64,000 nucleotides of DNA from Tolypothrix tenuis PCC 7101 (lineage in GTDB: Bacteria; Cyanobacteriota; Cyanobacteriia; Cyanobacteriales; Nostocaceae), in the NCBI RefSeq assembly GCF_002368295.1, contig NZ_AP018248.1, positions 7,395,323-7,459,322 on the forward strand, given 5' to 3'. The notes beneath the pieces are model-generated. The model had not been told where the DNA came from. It ran no database searches and worked only from the letters and a program-made list of their open reading frames with translations. The translations under genes and the position numbers were made by a program. Below are positions 35,701 through 44,337 of this stretch, one piece after another; the first letter of the stretch is position 1; every line of letters starts with the position of its first letter.

Positions 35701-36384
35701 ATGCAAAAGAAAACTATACAAAGTTTTTATGAAAATATATATACAGATTATCTCTTGGAGGGATTAAGTGAATTTGATAGTTACGAAAGAAACCATGTTT
35801 TACGTCGGATTTATCAACAGTCAAATGGGGAAAGATTGTTAGATTTAGGCGCAGGGCATGGAAATATTAGTAAGTTTTTTCTCGATCAGGGTTATGAGGT
35901 TTATGGTATTGAATGGACTACAGCAGGAGCCAAGAAGCTCTGTAAAATTGGAGTTCAAGCCATTCAGCATGATATAGAAGATATTCCCTACCAATATGCG
36001 GATAATTTTTTTGATGAGGTGTTTTGGGGAGATAATATAGAACATCTCTTCTTTCCTGAAGTAGTGGCTAAGGAAATATACAGAATTCTCAAACCTGGTG
36101 GCAGACTAGTTTTAAGTACACCTAATCATGGTTGGATTATCAATCGGCTTTACTATCTATTCAAGGGAGTTCCTAGAAGAACAGAGGGACATAAAATCCC
36201 AATTTGGGAATGGCAGCATATTCGATATTTTAATAAAGTTGAAATTAAACGTTTTTTAAATTATTGCGGTTTTAGGAATAACTTTGGTTTTTATGGTGCT
36301 GAACGTAGGCAACCATTTGCAGCTTTAAGTAGATATTTTCCTTCAATCATGGGATCTGTCATGGTTGTTGAAGTTCGTAAATAG
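35701..36384 (+). CDS. Class I SAM-dependent methyltransferase
   Basis: 227 residues from ATG 35701, which has AGG 8 bases upstream and leaves one base after the previous stop. An ATG at 35677 would overlap the upstream gene. RLLDLGAGHGNISKFFLDQG (about 42) is motif I, GIEWTTAG the following acidic strand, and FDEVFWGDNIEHLFFPEVV (about 104) with RILKPGGRLVLSTPNHG (about 128) the Methyltransf_11/23 core. IRYFNKVEIKRFLNYCGF near the end is typical. It probably methylates a sugar or acts on the lipid-linked glycan. The next gene starts 5 bases downstream. Confidence 0.87.
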   Translation: MQKKTIQSFYENIYTDYLLEGLSEFDSYERNHVLRRIYQQSNGERLLDLGAGHGNISKFFLDQGYEVYGIEWTTAGAKKLCKIGVQAIQHDIEDIPYQYADNFFDEVFWGDNIEHLFFPEVVAKEIYRILKPGGRLVLSTPNHGWIINRLYYLFKGVPRRTEGHKIPIWEWQHIRYFNKVEIKRFLNYCGFRNNFGFYGAERRQPFAALSRYFPSIMGSVMVVEVRK

Positions 36385-36389
36385 TAGAT

Positions 36390-37913
36390 ATGCTAAATGA
36401 AGTAACTCCTCTTATTCTTACGTATAACGAAGCTCCTAATATTTCTCGTACGCTTCAAAGCTTAAATTGGGCAAAGACTATTGTTGTTATCGATAGTTAC
36501 AGCACAGATGCTACTTTGGAAATTTTATCTTCTTACCATCAAGTAAAAGTTTTTCAAAGAAAATTTGATTCTTTTGCTGCTCAGTGTAATTTTGGACTAG
36601 AAAAAGTTGCATCTGAATGGATACTATCATTAGATGCTGATTATGTCATAAGTGATGAGTTAATTAATGAAATTCATTCATTATCCGCAGAGCCTAATAT
36701 AGATAGTTATAAAGTCAGATTCAAGTATTGCATCTTTGGTAAGCCCTTGCATGGTACATTACTGCCACCAAGAGAAGTTTTATATAAAAAAGCAAAAGCA
36801 ATTTATCAAGATGACGGTCACGCTCATCGTGTCAGCATAGAGGGAAATTCTTCACTACTTTCTGGCTACATATATCATGACGATCGCAAACCTCTGAGTC
36901 GTTGGCTATGGGCGCAGGATCGCTACATGGTAATAGAAGCAAAGAAATTGCTGGAGACACCAAGCAACGAACTCAGTTTGGGCGATCGCATTCGTAAACA
37001 GAAGATACTCGCCCCCATCATCATATTTTTCTACTGCCTGATTATCAAAGGTGGGATTCTGGATGGCTGGCGAGGTTTTTACTATGCGTTTCAGCGTGTG
37101 TTAGCAGAATTACTATTGGCTATTAATATTATTGAAGCTGAAAAAGGAAAAGTTAATTCTTCTGCACCTAGTAATACATCGGTGATAGATAGAGCTGATG
37201 GTGCTACTAGTCAATATCAATCTCTGAGTAATAGCGATCGCTATCTAGTCTTAACTAATCAATCTATGCATCTAGATAACTATAGCTTGGGCAACTATAA
37301 TCCAGGCGCACCCTACTGGAAACAAGTTTTGTGGCACTTCCTCGGTTCACCTATAGTTGAGAGTAATTGGTTGCCATTTTCAACTCTCAAGGTGTTGGTA
37401 ATTCGTGGGTTTGGGGCTAGTATTGGTAAAAAAGTCCGTATTAAACCAGGAGTGCGGGTAAAGTTTCCTTGGCGTTTAACTGTTGGTGATTTTGTTTGGA
37501 TTGGAGAAGATACTTGGATTGATAACCTTGCACCTGTGGTAATTGAAAATCATGTATGTTTATCGCAAGGTGTTTATCTCTGCACTGGTAATCATGATTG
37601 GTACCATCCAGATTTTAAACTGATTCCTGCAGCTATCCATATTCAAGAGAGTAGTTGGATTGCAGCTAAGTCGGTAATTGGCCCGGGAGTGACAGTAGGA
37701 AAGGGAGCAGTCTTAGCATTAGGAAGTGTGACAGGACGCTCCTTAGAACCAATGACAATTTATGCTGGTAACCCAGCGCAACCTGTCAAGAGCAGAATTC
37801 AGGAAAAAGTAGAAGATGTACTTCAGATTTCCCCAGCAGATGAATTCATTCATACCCGTCACATTCTTGATGAGAATTTGGCTGGGGATTGGGGGTTGAA
37901 AACTGGGGAATAA
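36390..37913 (+). CDS. Fusion of GT2 glycosyltransferase (WaaE-like) and WcaF-like acetyltransferase
   Basis: 507 residues in two domains. Residues 1 to about 250 are a GT2 of the WaaE/KdtX branch: TPLILTYNEAPNISRTLQSL (5-24), DSYSTDATLEIL (about 35) and WILSLDADYVISDELI (DXD about 79). A low-complexity Ser/Asn/Gly linker covers about 253-290. Residues about 300-490 are a left-handed beta-helix acetyltransferase of the WcaF type: NYNPGAPYWKQVLWHFLG (about 300), hexapeptide repeats from GASIGKKVRIKPGVRVKF, a CTGNHDWYHPDF phrase (about 403) and GPGVTVGKGAVLALGSV (about 430). It may add a sugar and O-acetylate it. It is the last gene of the polysaccharide locus. Both halves are full-length. Confidence 0.88.
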   Translation: MLNEVTPLILTYNEAPNISRTLQSLNWAKTIVVIDSYSTDATLEILSSYHQVKVFQRKFDSFAAQCNFGLEKVASEWILSLDADYVISDELINEIHSLSAEPNIDSYKVRFKYCIFGKPLHGTLLPPREVLYKKAKAIYQDDGHAHRVSIEGNSSLLSGYIYHDDRKPLSRWLWAQDRYMVIEAKKLLETPSNELSLGDRIRKQKILAPIIIFFYCLIIKGGILDGWRGFYYAFQRVLAELLLAINIIEAEKGKVNSSAPSNTSVIDRADGATSQYQSLSNSDRYLVLTNQSMHLDNYSLGNYNPGAPYWKQVLWHFLGSPIVESNWLPFSTLKVLVIRGFGASIGKKVRIKPGVRVKFPWRLTVGDFVWIGEDTWIDNLAPVVIENHVCLSQGVYLCTGNHDWYHPDFKLIPAAIHIQESSWIAAKSVIGPGVTVGKGAVLALGSVTGRSLEPMTIYAGNPAQPVKSRIQEKVEDVLQISPADEFIHTRHILDENLAGDWGLKTGE

Positions 37914-38363
37914 GGATTGGGCAGTAGAATCATCATTTTAGGATAGGCACTGCCAAATAGTGCTTAAATTGCATAATGATGGCAGGCAAGATGCCCACCC
38001 CACAAGATTTATAAATATTTTTAGATATGCAAATTAGATTTGGTAGAGCTTAGTAGCTACAGTCTACTCAATCTAACTAATCTGCTATTTTAAGCAACTT
38101 AAGTGAACTTATGCTGGTAACCTAGACCTTCATTTTTGGGCGAGTTAATTATAATAGCTCGCTCGCTAAAAAATGCAATTAATTTTGCTATTTAAACATT
38201 TTTAAATAAACTTAATTTTTTATTAACAATTTCGGTAATCAAACTCAACAACTGTTATCTTTTCTGGCACAAGTCGCTGTGAGTTTGTAAAGGATAATTG
38301 ATAACTGTTGTCAAAGTTATGCATAGAGAGGGAAACTAAGAATACAACACAGCAATTATTCTT
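37914..38363. other. Intergenic region at the end of the polysaccharide locus
   Basis: 450 bases. It contains one copy of a short repeat (37964-38055) that is also found near 52331 and 60571. The remainder is AT-rich. No strong terminator was identified. A promoter for the membrane protein at 38364 is expected here. Confidence 0.5.
37964..38055. repeat. Short dispersed repeat, family D, uninterrupted copy
   Basis: Begins TTAAATTGCATAAT and ends near ATATGCAAATTAGATTTGG, with GGCAGGCAAGATGCCCACCC, itself a dyad, in between. Related copies occur at 52331-52403 and 60571-60652, where the right-hand part is interrupted by a family B element. The right flank here (GGTAGAGCTTAGTAG) resembles the flank to the right of the family B element at 52501 (GGTTTGGCTTAGTAA), so this copy represents the site without that insertion. 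Confidence 0.6.
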
Positions 38364-38855
38364 ATGCATACTCTTTCTAACTCTCACTTCAAGCAGTCCT
38401 TTTGGCGGCCTGCTGTCTTATTGACTCTGGGCTTTTGGCTAAGTGCTAGCTTACTTTTAGATTGGGTAATTATGCCTAGCCTTTATATTTCTGGCATGAT
38501 GACCCAGGCAAGTTTTTCTACAGTTGGCTATGCGATTTTTTGGAATTTTAATCGCGTGGAATTATTGTCAGCGGCTGTAGTATTAACTGGTGTACTAACT
38601 TTGAGCAAAACCCAAGCTAACTGGCGGCGTAATGGTATTGTTTTGTCTATCATTCTGCTAGCTATAGCTTTGCTAGATACCTATTTTTTAACTCCACAGA
38701 TGAGTGCGATCGCAATTCATCTCAATGTGTTTGATGCTGAGACTACTATTCCCACATCAATGAATTTGCTTCATGGCAGTTATTGGGTATTGGAATTAGT
38801 GAAGTTAATCGCAGGCGGTGCGCTATTAAATTGTTGCTGGAAACAAGAAGCGTAG
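38364..38855 (+). CDS. Four-helix integral membrane protein of unknown function
   Basis: 163 residues with four hydrophobic segments, at about residues 15-35 (FWRPAVLLTLGFWLSASLLL), 48-75, 88-108 and 135-155. A conserved-looking WVIMPSLYISGMM follows the first helix and LDTYFLTPQMSAIA the third, the layout of DUF4149-like membrane proteins. No catalytic motif is evident. It is an isolated gene between the polysaccharide locus and the SbcD-like nuclease, with no indication of its partners. Confidence 0.7.
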   Translation: MHTLSNSHFKQSFWRPAVLLTLGFWLSASLLLDWVIMPSLYISGMMTQASFSTVGYAIFWNFNRVELLSAAVVLTGVLTLSKTQANWRRNGIVLSIILLAIALLDTYFLTPQMSAIAIHLNVFDAETTIPTSMNLLHGSYWVLELVKLIAGGALLNCCWKQEA

Positions 38856-38892
38856 AGAGGCAAGGGGGCAGGGGGCAGGGAGCAGGGGGAAA
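38856..38892. repeat. Short tandem repeat (GGGGGCA type)
   Basis: AGGCAAGGGGGCAGGGGGC followed by AGGGAGCAGGGGG, a heptamer-like G-rich repeat common between genes of heterocystous cyanobacteria. Similar tracts occur at 40410-40456, 55228-55262 and inside the family A element at 62030. It is probably replication slippage. Confidence 0.7.
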
Positions 38893-39154
38893 AATTTTAG
38901 AATTACTCTGTCTGCATTCATGCTTTCAATTCTCTACATTAATATTGATTTCAAGATGCAAAATACGAGAGTTAATGCGTCTTTTCCTTGAAAAATTAAG
39001 ATGGCTGCTTATTGCAGCCATTTATTATCTAAGCTTTTCTCCCTTGCTCCCTGTACTTTGTTTTCCACTAAAAATTATGCAGGGTAGTACTGGTTCTTAG
39101 CCATTTGTCATTACTATAAACAAAGGACAAATGACTAAGGACAAGTGACAAATA

Positions 39155-40408
39155 ATGATCAAAATCCTTCATCTTTCCGATATCCACATGGGGAGTGGTT
39201 TCTCCCACGGACGAATTAATCCAGCGACAGGATTAAATACGCGGCTGGAGGATTTTATCAATACATTATCTATTTGTATTGACAGAGCATTAGAAGATAA
39301 TGTTGATTTAGTGATTTTTGGCGGTGATGCTTTTCCTGATGCTACGCCACCGCCGTATGTGCAAGAAGCTTTTGCTAGTCAATTCCGCCGTTTGGTGGAT
39401 GGAAATATTCCGACAGTGTTGTTAGTGGGAAACCATGATCAACATTCCCAAGGGCTGGGCGGAGCGAGTTTGTGTATTTACCGCACCTTGGGAGTGCGGG
39501 GGTTTGTGGTGGGAGATACGGTCACGACTCATCGCATCCAAACTCGTAGTGGTAAAGTTCAAGTTATTACCCTCCCTTGGCTGACGCGTTCGACGTTGAT
39601 GACTCGCCAAGAAACTGAAAGTTTATCACTTGCAGAAGTGAATCAGCTATTAACTGAACGTCTGCAACTAGTTTTAGAATCAGAAATTCGCCGTCTCGAT
39701 CCACAAGTGCCCACTGTGCTTTTAGCACATTTAATGGCTGATAATGCTTCTTTGGGAGCCGAACGGTTTTTAGCAGTAGGTAAAGGCTTTACTTTACCGC
39801 TATCTTTATTGACACGTCCCTGTTTTGATTATGTAGCTTTGGGACATGTTCACCGTCATCAAAATTTAAATAAATCTAATGACCCGCCAGTGATTTATCC
39901 AGGAAGCATTGAGCGGGTAGATTTTAGTGAAGAAAAAGAAGATAAAGGTTATGTGCTCATAGAATTAGAGAAAGGTCAGGCGAATTGGGAATTTTGCCCT
40001 TTACCTGTGAGAACTTTCCGCACAATTGAAGTCGATATCTCGAAAGCAGACGATCCACAAGCCGCTATATTGAAAGCGATCGCAAAACATGATATTCAAG
40101 ATGCTGTCATCCGTTTAATCTATAAACTGCGTTCCGAACAGCTAGATTTAATTGATAACTCCTCCCTCCATGATGCGTTAAGTTCTGCTCACACCTACAC
40201 AATTCATCCAGAATTGCTCAGTCAGTTAGCTAGACCCCGCATACCCGAACTAACTGCCAGTAGTAGCATCGATCCAATGGAAGCATTAAAAACTTACTTG
40301 AGTAATCGCGAAGACCTCAAAGACATAGCAGCCTCAATGGTAGAAGCTGCACAGAGGTTACTCGCGGATGATGTGGAAGTCTGGCTGGAAGGGGCTGGGA
40401 GGGATTAG
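39155..40408 (+). CDS. sbcD: SbcD/Mre11-type DNA repair exonuclease
   Basis: 417 residues of the calcineurin-like metallophosphoesterase superfamily. Metal ligands appear in order: LHLSDIHMG (Asp about 9, His about 11), FGGDAFPD (about 50), GNHDQHS (about 94) and later HLMAD (about 193) with LGHVHRH (about 230). The C-terminal third contains the small DNA-binding cap domain and an acidic tail. With an SbcC ATPase the enzyme cleaves DNA hairpins and ends. No sbcC is adjacent, so it is encoded elsewhere or the protein acts alone. The abundance of palindromic elements in this genome would give it substrates, though that link is speculation. Start ATG after a G-rich repeat zone. Confidence 0.88.
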   Translation: MIKILHLSDIHMGSGFSHGRINPATGLNTRLEDFINTLSICIDRALEDNVDLVIFGGDAFPDATPPPYVQEAFASQFRRLVDGNIPTVLLVGNHDQHSQGLGGASLCIYRTLGVRGFVVGDTVTTHRIQTRSGKVQVITLPWLTRSTLMTRQETESLSLAEVNQLLTERLQLVLESEIRRLDPQVPTVLLAHLMADNASLGAERFLAVGKGFTLPLSLLTRPCFDYVALGHVHRHQNLNKSNDPPVIYPGSIERVDFSEEKEDKGYVLIELEKGQANWEFCPLPVRTFRTIEVDISKADDPQAAILKAIAKHDIQDAVIRLIYKLRSEQLDLIDNSSLHDALSSAHTYTIHPELLSQLARPRIPELTASSSIDPMEALKTYLSNREDLKDIAASMVEAAQRLLADDVEVWLEGAGRD

Positions 40409-40409
40409 G

Positions 40410-40520
40410 GGGTAAGAGGCAAGGGGGCAGGGAGCAGGGAGCAGGGGAGAAAAGCAATTACCAATTACCAATTACCCATTACCAAACACCAATGCCCCAT
40501 GCCCAATGCCCATTATCATC
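40410..40520. repeat. Short tandem repeats, GGGAGCA and ATTACC/ATGCCC types
   Basis: A G-rich stretch (GGCAAGGGGGCAGGGAGCAG and continuation) is followed by CAATTACC-ATTACC-ATTACCC and then CCAATGCCCCATGCCCAATG. These are STRR-like intergenic repeats typical of Nostocales. Comparable arrays lie at 55279-55323, 56022-56052 and 57441-57541. Confidence 0.8.
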
Positions 40521-40593
40521 CGTTAGATACTGACTCATTGGCTGCGAAAGTTAGTTAAATTGAAGAAGCGCCAAGACTTGAGCAATAGAGTTA

Positions 40594-41550
40594 ATGACTA
40601 CAATCGAGTACCAAAATTTAACTAATCTAGAGGATTTACACAAAACTTCTCAGCCTGAGTTAGGACTAGTTTGCATTACTGTTGGTCAGCAAGTGCGCTT
40701 TCGGACTATGACGCGCACTCGCTATTTAAAGCTTGATTTAGAACAAAGGGAAAGCGTTTTGCGAGAATTGTATTTGCATAACTTGCAACGCTTAAATGAT
40801 GCGCTATCTTTTTGTCAGCAGCACCAGATTCGGCTATATCGGATGTCCTCGGCTTTGTTTCCCCTTAGTGATATGGAAGATGAGATTGGGGCAAATATTT
40901 TAGAGGAAATGAATGCTGATTTAGGGAAAATTGGTCAGCGATCGCAGTCTTTAGGTATCAGAATCGTACTACATCCAGATCAATTTGTAGTGCTGAGTTC
41001 TGATTCCTCTGAAGTATTAAAAACAAGTATCAAAATTTTAGAACGACAAGCCCGCACTTTTGACTTGTTAGGTCTACCGCGATCGCCTTGGTCTTTAATG
41101 AATATTCATGGCGGTAAATCTCAACGGACTGCACAACTGGTAAAAGTAATTGCGGATTTACCGGAAGCGATTAAAAGCCGCTTGACTTTTGAAAATGACG
41201 AATACGCCTATAGTGGTAGTGAAATTTTAGCAGTCTGTCAGCAAGCTGGTGTGCCGATGGTGTTTGATGCCCATCACCATATTTGCCACGAAAATTTAGA
41301 CAGCTATGATGATACGAGTGTAGCTGAGATGTTTTACGCCGCTAGGGAAACTTGGAAACATCCAGATTGGCAATTAGTGCATATTTCTAATGGTGAGACG
41401 GCTTTCCGCGATCGCAAACACAGTGATATGATTACCGCCATGCCGAGCGTTTATTATCAAGCACCGTGGATTGAAGTTGAAGCCAAACGCAAAGAAGAAG
41501 CGATCGCACATTTGCGCTCGTGGTGGCTCATAGAGAATAATCACAAGTAA
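40594..41550 (+). CDS. uvsE: UV damage endonuclease UvsE
   Basis: 318 residues, TIM-barrel fold. Characteristic phrases: ELGLVCIT near the start, RLYRMSSALFPLSD (about 87), GIRIVLHPDQFVVLSS (about 125), MNIHGGKSQRTAQLVK (about 169), LTFENDEYAYSGSEILAVC (about 197) and FDAHHHICHENL (about 225), containing His, Glu and Asp ligands of the three-metal site. The enzyme nicks 5' of UV photoproducts and abasic sites, starting an alternative excision repair. It follows the SbcD-like nuclease with a repeat-filled gap of 185 bases, so the two need not be co-transcribed. Confidence 0.95.
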   Translation: MTTIEYQNLTNLEDLHKTSQPELGLVCITVGQQVRFRTMTRTRYLKLDLEQRESVLRELYLHNLQRLNDALSFCQQHQIRLYRMSSALFPLSDMEDEIGANILEEMNADLGKIGQRSQSLGIRIVLHPDQFVVLSSDSSEVLKTSIKILERQARTFDLLGLPRSPWSLMNIHGGKSQRTAQLVKVIADLPEAIKSRLTFENDEYAYSGSEILAVCQQAGVPMVFDAHHHICHENLDSYDDTSVAEMFYAARETWKHPDWQLVHISNGETAFRDRKHSDMITAMPSVYYQAPWIEVEAKRKEEAIAHLRSWWLIENNHK

Positions 41551-41737
41551 GTAGTTTGTTGTGATGGGCATTTCTGGAAGTGAGGAACCTCAGAATTTGT
41601 TGCGGTGAAGGAGAAAGGAAAAAGGGTAAAGGATGAATTAACACCTTTCACCTTTTCCCCTTACCCTTTCCCCAACTGTCTAGAAAGACCTCTGCCAATA
41701 AATGCCCTGTCTTTGGCGCGAGATAATAAATTAAGAT

Positions 41738-43336
41738 ATGGCGATCGCAATCGATTTTGGTACTAGTAACACAGTCATTGCTCGTTGGAACCCTGTTACC
41801 CAACAGCCAGAAACCCTCAATCTCCCTGGTTTATCAATTCAACAAAGTCTGAATCCGCCACTGATTCCCAGTTTGGTTTATGTTGAAGACGCAACACAAG
41901 GTAAAGTTTTAGTAGGGCAACAAGTGCGCGATCGCGGTTTCGATCTCAAGGGCGAGGCGCGATTTTTCCGCAGCTTCAAGCGGGGAATTGGTGCGGATAT
42001 TCAAGGTTTCTTACCCGAACTCGATGGGCAAATTGTTACCTTTGAGCAAGTAGGTAAATGGTTTCTCACTCAGGTGATTGCACAGTTAGCACCCCAAGAA
42101 GGCGGCTTAGATTCTCTGGTGTTAACTGTACCTGTAGATAGTTTTGAAACTTATCGCCACTGGTTAGGACAAGTTTGTCAAGCGCTTCCTGTGGAACAAG
42201 TGCGGATGCTGGATGAACCGACAGCTGCAGCTTTAGGTTATGGCTTGGCTAATCAAGAAATTCTGTTGGTGATTGACTTTGGCGGCGGAACTTTGGATTT
42301 ATCCCTGGTGCGCTTGGATCAAAGCGTGCAAGCAAATACTAAACCTGTGGGTTTTCTGCTGAAGTGGGGTAATAAATCTTTAGCGGAAAACTCCAAGCAG
42401 AAAGTTAAAACTGCGCGTGTATTGGCGAAGGCTGGGCAAAATTTAGGCGGTACTGATATCGATACTTGGATAGTCGATTACTTTGCCAAAACTCAAGGAT
42501 TGGCGGTAAGTCCCTTGACAACGCGCCTCGCAGAACGAGTCAAAATTCAACTTTCCACGCAGAACCAAGGGAGTGAAGTTTATTTTGACGATGAATCATT
42601 TGAAAGCTATGAACTCGAACTCAACCGTGAAACTTTAGAGAATATCCTCAAAGAACACGCCTTTTTTGAGCGTTTGGATGATTCCATGACGAGTTTGCTA
42701 CAGCAAGCAAGACGACAGGGAATAGAACTTGCAGATATTAATGCTGTGTTGTTAGTTGGTGGTACAGTACAACTACCAGCAGTGCAGACATGGGTAAAAC
42801 AGTATTTTGACTCAGAAAAGATTCGTTGCGAACGTCCCTTTGAAGCGATCGCCCAAGGTGCATTACAAATTACTCAAGGGATAGAAATCAAAGACTTTCT
42901 CTACCATAGTTACGGTGTGCGCTATTGGGATCGGCGTAATCAGCGCCACAGTTGGCATCCGATTATTAAGGCTGGGCAAGCTTACCCGATGAATCAGCCA
43001 GTAGAATTAGTCTTAGGCGCATCCTTAGAAAATCAGCCCAGCATTGAGTTAATTATGGGCGAATTGGGCGCAGAGTCAGGCGGAACCGAAGTTTATTTCG
43101 ATGGCGATCGCTTAATTACCCGTCGTTTAGATAGTGGCGCAACCACCGTCAAACCCCTCAACGATAAAGAAGGGGCCAGAACTATCGCCCAACTAACGCC
43201 CCCAGGATTTCCCGGAAGCGATCGCATCAAGATTCAATTTCAAGTTGACGATCAGCGCTTTTTACGGATCACAGTTGAGGATTTATTAACTAATGACACG
43301 GTCTTAGAAAATCAACTCGTGGCACAGTTAAGTTAA
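41738..43336 (+). CDS. Hsp70-family ATPase lacking a full C-terminal lid
   Basis: 532 residues. AIDFGTSNTVIARWNP (3-18) is phosphate-1, LLVIDFGGGTLDLSLVRL (about 178) phosphate-2, and AVLLVGGTVQLPAVQTW (about 335) the adenosine motif. About 150 residues follow with a beta-rich segment that resembles a reduced substrate domain (LRITVEDLLTNDTV near the end). It is shorter than DnaK (about 635 residues) and lacks the helical lid and EEVD-type tail. Cyanobacteria carry several such Hsp70-like proteins; the client is unknown. It sits before a b561-like membrane protein and a WD40 protein, which may share a pathway. The ATG at 41738 is part of a GGCGATCGC HIP1-containing start region. Confidence 0.85.
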   Translation: MAIAIDFGTSNTVIARWNPVTQQPETLNLPGLSIQQSLNPPLIPSLVYVEDATQGKVLVGQQVRDRGFDLKGEARFFRSFKRGIGADIQGFLPELDGQIVTFEQVGKWFLTQVIAQLAPQEGGLDSLVLTVPVDSFETYRHWLGQVCQALPVEQVRMLDEPTAAALGYGLANQEILLVIDFGGGTLDLSLVRLDQSVQANTKPVGFLLKWGNKSLAENSKQKVKTARVLAKAGQNLGGTDIDTWIVDYFAKTQGLAVSPLTTRLAERVKIQLSTQNQGSEVYFDDESFESYELELNRETLENILKEHAFFERLDDSMTSLLQQARRQGIELADINAVLLVGGTVQLPAVQTWVKQYFDSEKIRCERPFEAIAQGALQITQGIEIKDFLYHSYGVRYWDRRNQRHSWHPIIKAGQAYPMNQPVELVLGASLENQPSIELIMGELGAESGGTEVYFDGDRLITRRLDSGATTVKPLNDKEGARTIAQLTPPGFPGSDRIKIQFQVDDQRFLRITVEDLLTNDTVLENQLVAQLS

Positions 43337-43573
43337 ATATTAGGGTTTCTGTTTGGTTTTGCAAAGATACTGAGTGCGTTGTGCGGCGCGACAACGCACC
43401 TCCAGGTGCAACAATTCCAAATGCCGTATCTTCAGCAAGAATACACCCTACCGCTACTAAACTTTGCACTTCGGTAGGATAAAAAATCCTATCAGGAAAC
43501 GTAGTATTATTTGAGATTGCTAGAATGATTTTTTGGTGATTGTCGAATCCAAAATCTAAAATGGTAATCGCTC

Positions 43574-44302
43574 ATGTCCCGTTCTGCTCCCTATCAGCCT
43601 TTGTTATTAAAGATACTTCATGGTGTCAGTGGAATTTTAGCGATCGCCGCCATGATCACAGGCTTTTTCGTTTACAATAGCTTCGATGGCAGATTTGGCA
43701 AAATCCCCATCCCGCGGATTGAGGGAATTATCGATATTCACGGCACATTTGCAGTCTTTTTCTTTGTTCTTTTCCCGGTGTTTGCCCTCTATAGTTTTCA
43801 TGCAGGTAACAAAAGGCTATTACAAAAAGATTCATTGTCGAATTTAGCCCAGCTTGGTAAACCAATTTGGTGGGTAAGTTTGCAAAGAATTGCTAATACG
43901 CTGATGCTCATTGCTGCGGGTTTAGCTGTGTTATCTGGCAGAATGATGCAAGAAGAATGGTTACCCACAGGAGAATTAAATCATAGTTGGTACTATCTAC
44001 ATCTTATTGCTTGGGCAATTATAGTTTGTTGTTTAGCGATTCACCTTTTAATGTCTGCTAAAGTCGGTGGTGCGCCGTTGTTACTTTCCATATTTTCGGC
44101 TCATATCCGCCCAGAAGACAATCCGAAACAATGGTCTACACGCTTGCGTAATTGGTTGAGTAATTTATCTAATAATTTGGGAGGAATTCAGAATTTAATC
44201 CAGAATAATTTACCTCTAGCAATCATAGAAATAATTGTCATGGCGGGTATTTTAGCAGCGCTAATATTACCGCTAATTTTCTCTGCTGGAGAGTCAACAT
44301 AA
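43574..44302 (+). CDS. Cytochrome b561-like four-helix membrane protein
   Basis: 242 residues. Hydrophobic segments carry histidines positioned like haem ligands: LLLKILHGVSG (His about 13), GIIDIHGTF (His about 54), YYLHLIAWAII (His about 141) and CLAIHLLMS (His about 157). A last hydrophobic helix lies near 210-235. This pattern fits a b-type, di-haem membrane protein of the cytochrome b561/ferric-reductase type seen in cyanobacteria. The electron partners are not visible. The next gene begins 35 bases downstream, suggesting one operon. Confidence 0.7.
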   Translation: MSRSAPYQPLLLKILHGVSGILAIAAMITGFFVYNSFDGRFGKIPIPRIEGIIDIHGTFAVFFFVLFPVFALYSFHAGNKRLLQKDSLSNLAQLGKPIWWVSLQRIANTLMLIAAGLAVLSGRMMQEEWLPTGELNHSWYYLHLIAWAIIVCCLAIHLLMSAKVGGAPLLLSIFSAHIRPEDNPKQWSTRLRNWLSNLSNNLGGIQNLIQNNLPLAIIEIIVMAGILAALILPLIFSAGEST

Positions 44303-44337
44303 TTCAAAATTAATCATGAGAAACCATACATGAAAAA

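Noticed and set aside
38783..39100. 105-codon frame after the membrane protein gene
   Set aside because: Overlaps the end of the real gene and runs through a G-rich tandem repeat; the composition is not protein-like.
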